Assembly: GCA_027490555.1 (NCBI GenBank)
Contig: JAIXXW010000310.1
Coordinates: forward strand, 1-6,161
Direction: 5' to 3'
Source: Comamonadaceae bacterium
GTDB taxonomy: Bacteria > Pseudomonadota > Gammaproteobacteria > Burkholderiales > Burkholderiaceae_C
DNA: 6,161 nt
Shown here: one piece after another, positions 5,022-6,161 of the stretch
Position numbering within the stretch: position 1 is the first letter of the stretch
How the letters are laid out: the number at the start of each line of letters is the position of its first letter
The notes under the pieces: generated by a model
Told to the model about the DNA's origin: nothing
The model's input: only the letters and a program-made list of their open reading frames with translations
Database searches by the model: none
Position numbers and translations under genes: made by a program

Positions 5022-6161
5022 ATGTGGCCTGAAGCGGGCCACATGGCCTTGATCATGGCCGCCTGGGTGGCCCTGTTGCAGGCGGTGTTGCCGCTGTGGG
5101 GCAGCCTGTCGGCGCGCCGCGCCGGCTGGCAGGCGCTGGCGCGGCCTCTGGCCCAACTGCAGCTGGGTCTGATCGTGCTGTCTTTCGGGGCCTTGTGGCA
5201 CGCGTTTTATGTGCACGATTTCAGCGTCAAGTACGTGGCCCACCATTCCAACACCTTGCTGCCCACACCTTACCGGCTGTCGGCCATCTGGGCCGGGCAT
5301 GAGGGCTCCTTGCTGCTGTGGGTGTTGATGCTGGCGCTGTGGTCGGTGGCGGTGGCCATGTTTTCCAGGCGTTTGCCCCAGGCCCTGGTAGCCCAGGTGC
5401 TGGGCGTGATGGGCGCGGTGTCGGTGGGTTTCCTGGCCTTCATCCTGGCCCTGTCCAACCCGTTTGCGCGGCAGTTCCCGGCCCCTTCCGAGGGGCGCGA
5501 TTTGACACCGCTCTTGCAGGACCCGGGCCTGGTGATCCACCCGCCCATGCTCTACATGGGCTATGTGGGTTTGTCGGTGGCTTTTGCCTTTGCCATGGCG
5601 GCTCTGTTGTCGGGTCGCCTGGATGCGGCCTGGGCGCGTTGGGCGCGGCCCTGGACGGTGGCGGCTTGGGGCTTTTTGACGCTGGGCATCGCATTGGGGT
5701 CCTGGTGGGCGTATTACGAGCTGGGCTGGGGCGGCTGGTGGTTCTGGGACCCGGTGGAGAACGCCTCGCTCATGCCCTGGTTGGTGGCCACGGCGCTGAT
5801 CCATTCGCTCATGGTGACGGACAAGCGTGGGCAGTTCAAGGCTTGGACGGTGTTGCTGGCGATTGGCGCTTTTTCACTCAGCCTGCTGGGCACCTTCCTG
5901 GTTCGTTCGGGTGTGCTGACGTCGGTGCACGCCTTCGCCACCGACCCGGGCCGGGGCGTGTTCATCTTGCTGTTCCTGGTGGTGGTGGTGGGCGTGTCGC
6001 TGGCCCTGTTCGCCTGGCGTGCGCCCGAGTGGGCCAACGCCTCCCAGCCCGTGGCCGGTTCGCGCGAATCGTTTTTGCTGCTCAACAGCGTGCTGCTGGT
6101 GGTGGCCATGGCGGCGGTGCTGCTGGGCACCTTGTACCCCTTGATCATTGACGCGCTGAAC
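5022..6161 (+). CDS. ccmF: Cytochrome c haem lyase subunit CcmF, 3' end cut by window
   Basis: The first 380 codons of a protein usually about 650 residues long are present; the frame is open to the last base. CcmF, an integral membrane WWD protein, takes haem from CcmE and with CcmH attaches it to CxxCH motifs of apocytochromes c. The N-terminus MWPEAGHMALIMA matches the family. Further hallmarks are IWAGHEGSLLLW (89-100), IHPPMLYMGYVG with His173, the WWD region GWGGWWFWDPVENASLMPW (235-253), His261, and VRSGVLTSVHAF with His303. These three histidines fall at the same numbers as the E. coli periplasmic and transmembrane haem ligands; the fourth (near 491 in E. coli) would lie outside the window. 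AGGGAG (5010-5015) is 6 nt upstream of the ATG. The gene follows ccmE after 27 bp. ccmG and ccmH would be expected downstream. Confidence 0.97.
   Translation, partial: MWPEAGHMALIMAAWVALLQAVLPLWGSLSARRAGWQALARPLAQLQLGLIVLSFGALWHAFYVHDFSVKYVAHHSNTLLPTPYRLSAIWAGHEGSLLLWVLMLALWSVAVAMFSRRLPQALVAQVLGVMGAVSVGFLAFILALSNPFARQFPAPSEGRDLTPLLQDPGLVIHPPMLYMGYVGLSVAFAFAMAALLSGRLDAAWARWARPWTVAAWGFLTLGIALGSWWAYYELGWGGWWFWDPVENASLMPWLVATALIHSLMVTDKRGQFKAWTVLLAIGAFSLSLLGTFLVRSGVLTSVHAFATDPGRGVFILLFLVVVVGVSLALFAWRAPEWANASQPVAGSRESFLLLNSVLLVVAMAAVLLGTLYPLIIDALN

Noticed and set aside
4422..5804. A 460-codon open frame on the minus strand
   Set aside because: It is antisense to ccmD, ccmE and ccmF, which have clear family motifs. 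The His/Gln/Arg-rich translation resembles no protein family.
1..6161. CRISPR arrays, insertion sequences, tRNA or rRNA genes, attachment sites
   Set aside because: No regularly spaced repeats, transposase-like frames, terminal inverted repeats or tRNA cloverleaf-like sequence were seen on either strand.

Overview
The window is GC-rich and densely coded. It looks like chromosome from a betaproteobacterium, probably a Burkholderiales/Comamonadaceae-like organism, and most likely one with aerobic or facultative anoxygenic phototrophy. That assignment is an inference. It rests on a BciB-type 8-vinyl reductase gene (bacteriochlorophyll synthesis), a Tat-exported high-potential iron-sulfur protein (a known electron donor to reaction centres in Rubrivivax/Rhodoferax-type bacteria) and a complete-looking System I cytochrome c maturation operon, all side by side. 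No 16S or other marker gene is present to fix the taxon.

Layout. Positions 1-1478 are on the minus strand: an NnrU-family membrane protein gene (888-1478) followed after 6 bp by bciB (881 to beyond position 1, truncated by the window). A 194-bp divergent intergenic region (1479-1672) separates these from a plus-strand HiPIP gene (1673-1999). Two successive RNA hairpins follow the HiPIP gene, and the second is a good intrinsic terminator (2048-2070). After about 125 bp of non-coding DNA, a tight plus-strand operon ccmA-ccmB-ccmC-ccmD-ccmE-ccmF starts at 2198 and runs off the end, with ccmF cut after 380 codons. ATGA start/stop overlaps join A/B, C/D and D/E.

How the genes fit together. CcmABCD loads haem b onto periplasmic CcmE (covalent His121), and CcmF, with partners expected downstream, transfers it to apocytochromes c. 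HiPIP is a periplasmic one-electron carrier that typically takes electrons from the cytochrome bc1 complex and delivers them to cytochromes c, oxidases or a photosynthetic reaction centre. BciB makes the 8-ethyl chlorophyllide precursor of bacteriochlorophyll a. NnrU proteins are membrane proteins related to plant zeta-carotene isomerase.

The most interesting signal is regulatory. Each of the two intergenic regions holds one exact match to TGT-N12-ACA, the palindrome recognised by the phototrophy repressor PpsR/CrtJ (1533-1550 and 2144-2161). If real, these would place the NnrU-BciB unit (and perhaps HiPIP) and the ccm operon under redox/light control together with photosynthesis genes. The gene content itself is otherwise recognisable; I see no wholly new multi-gene system, mobile element, CRISPR array, tRNA or rRNA.
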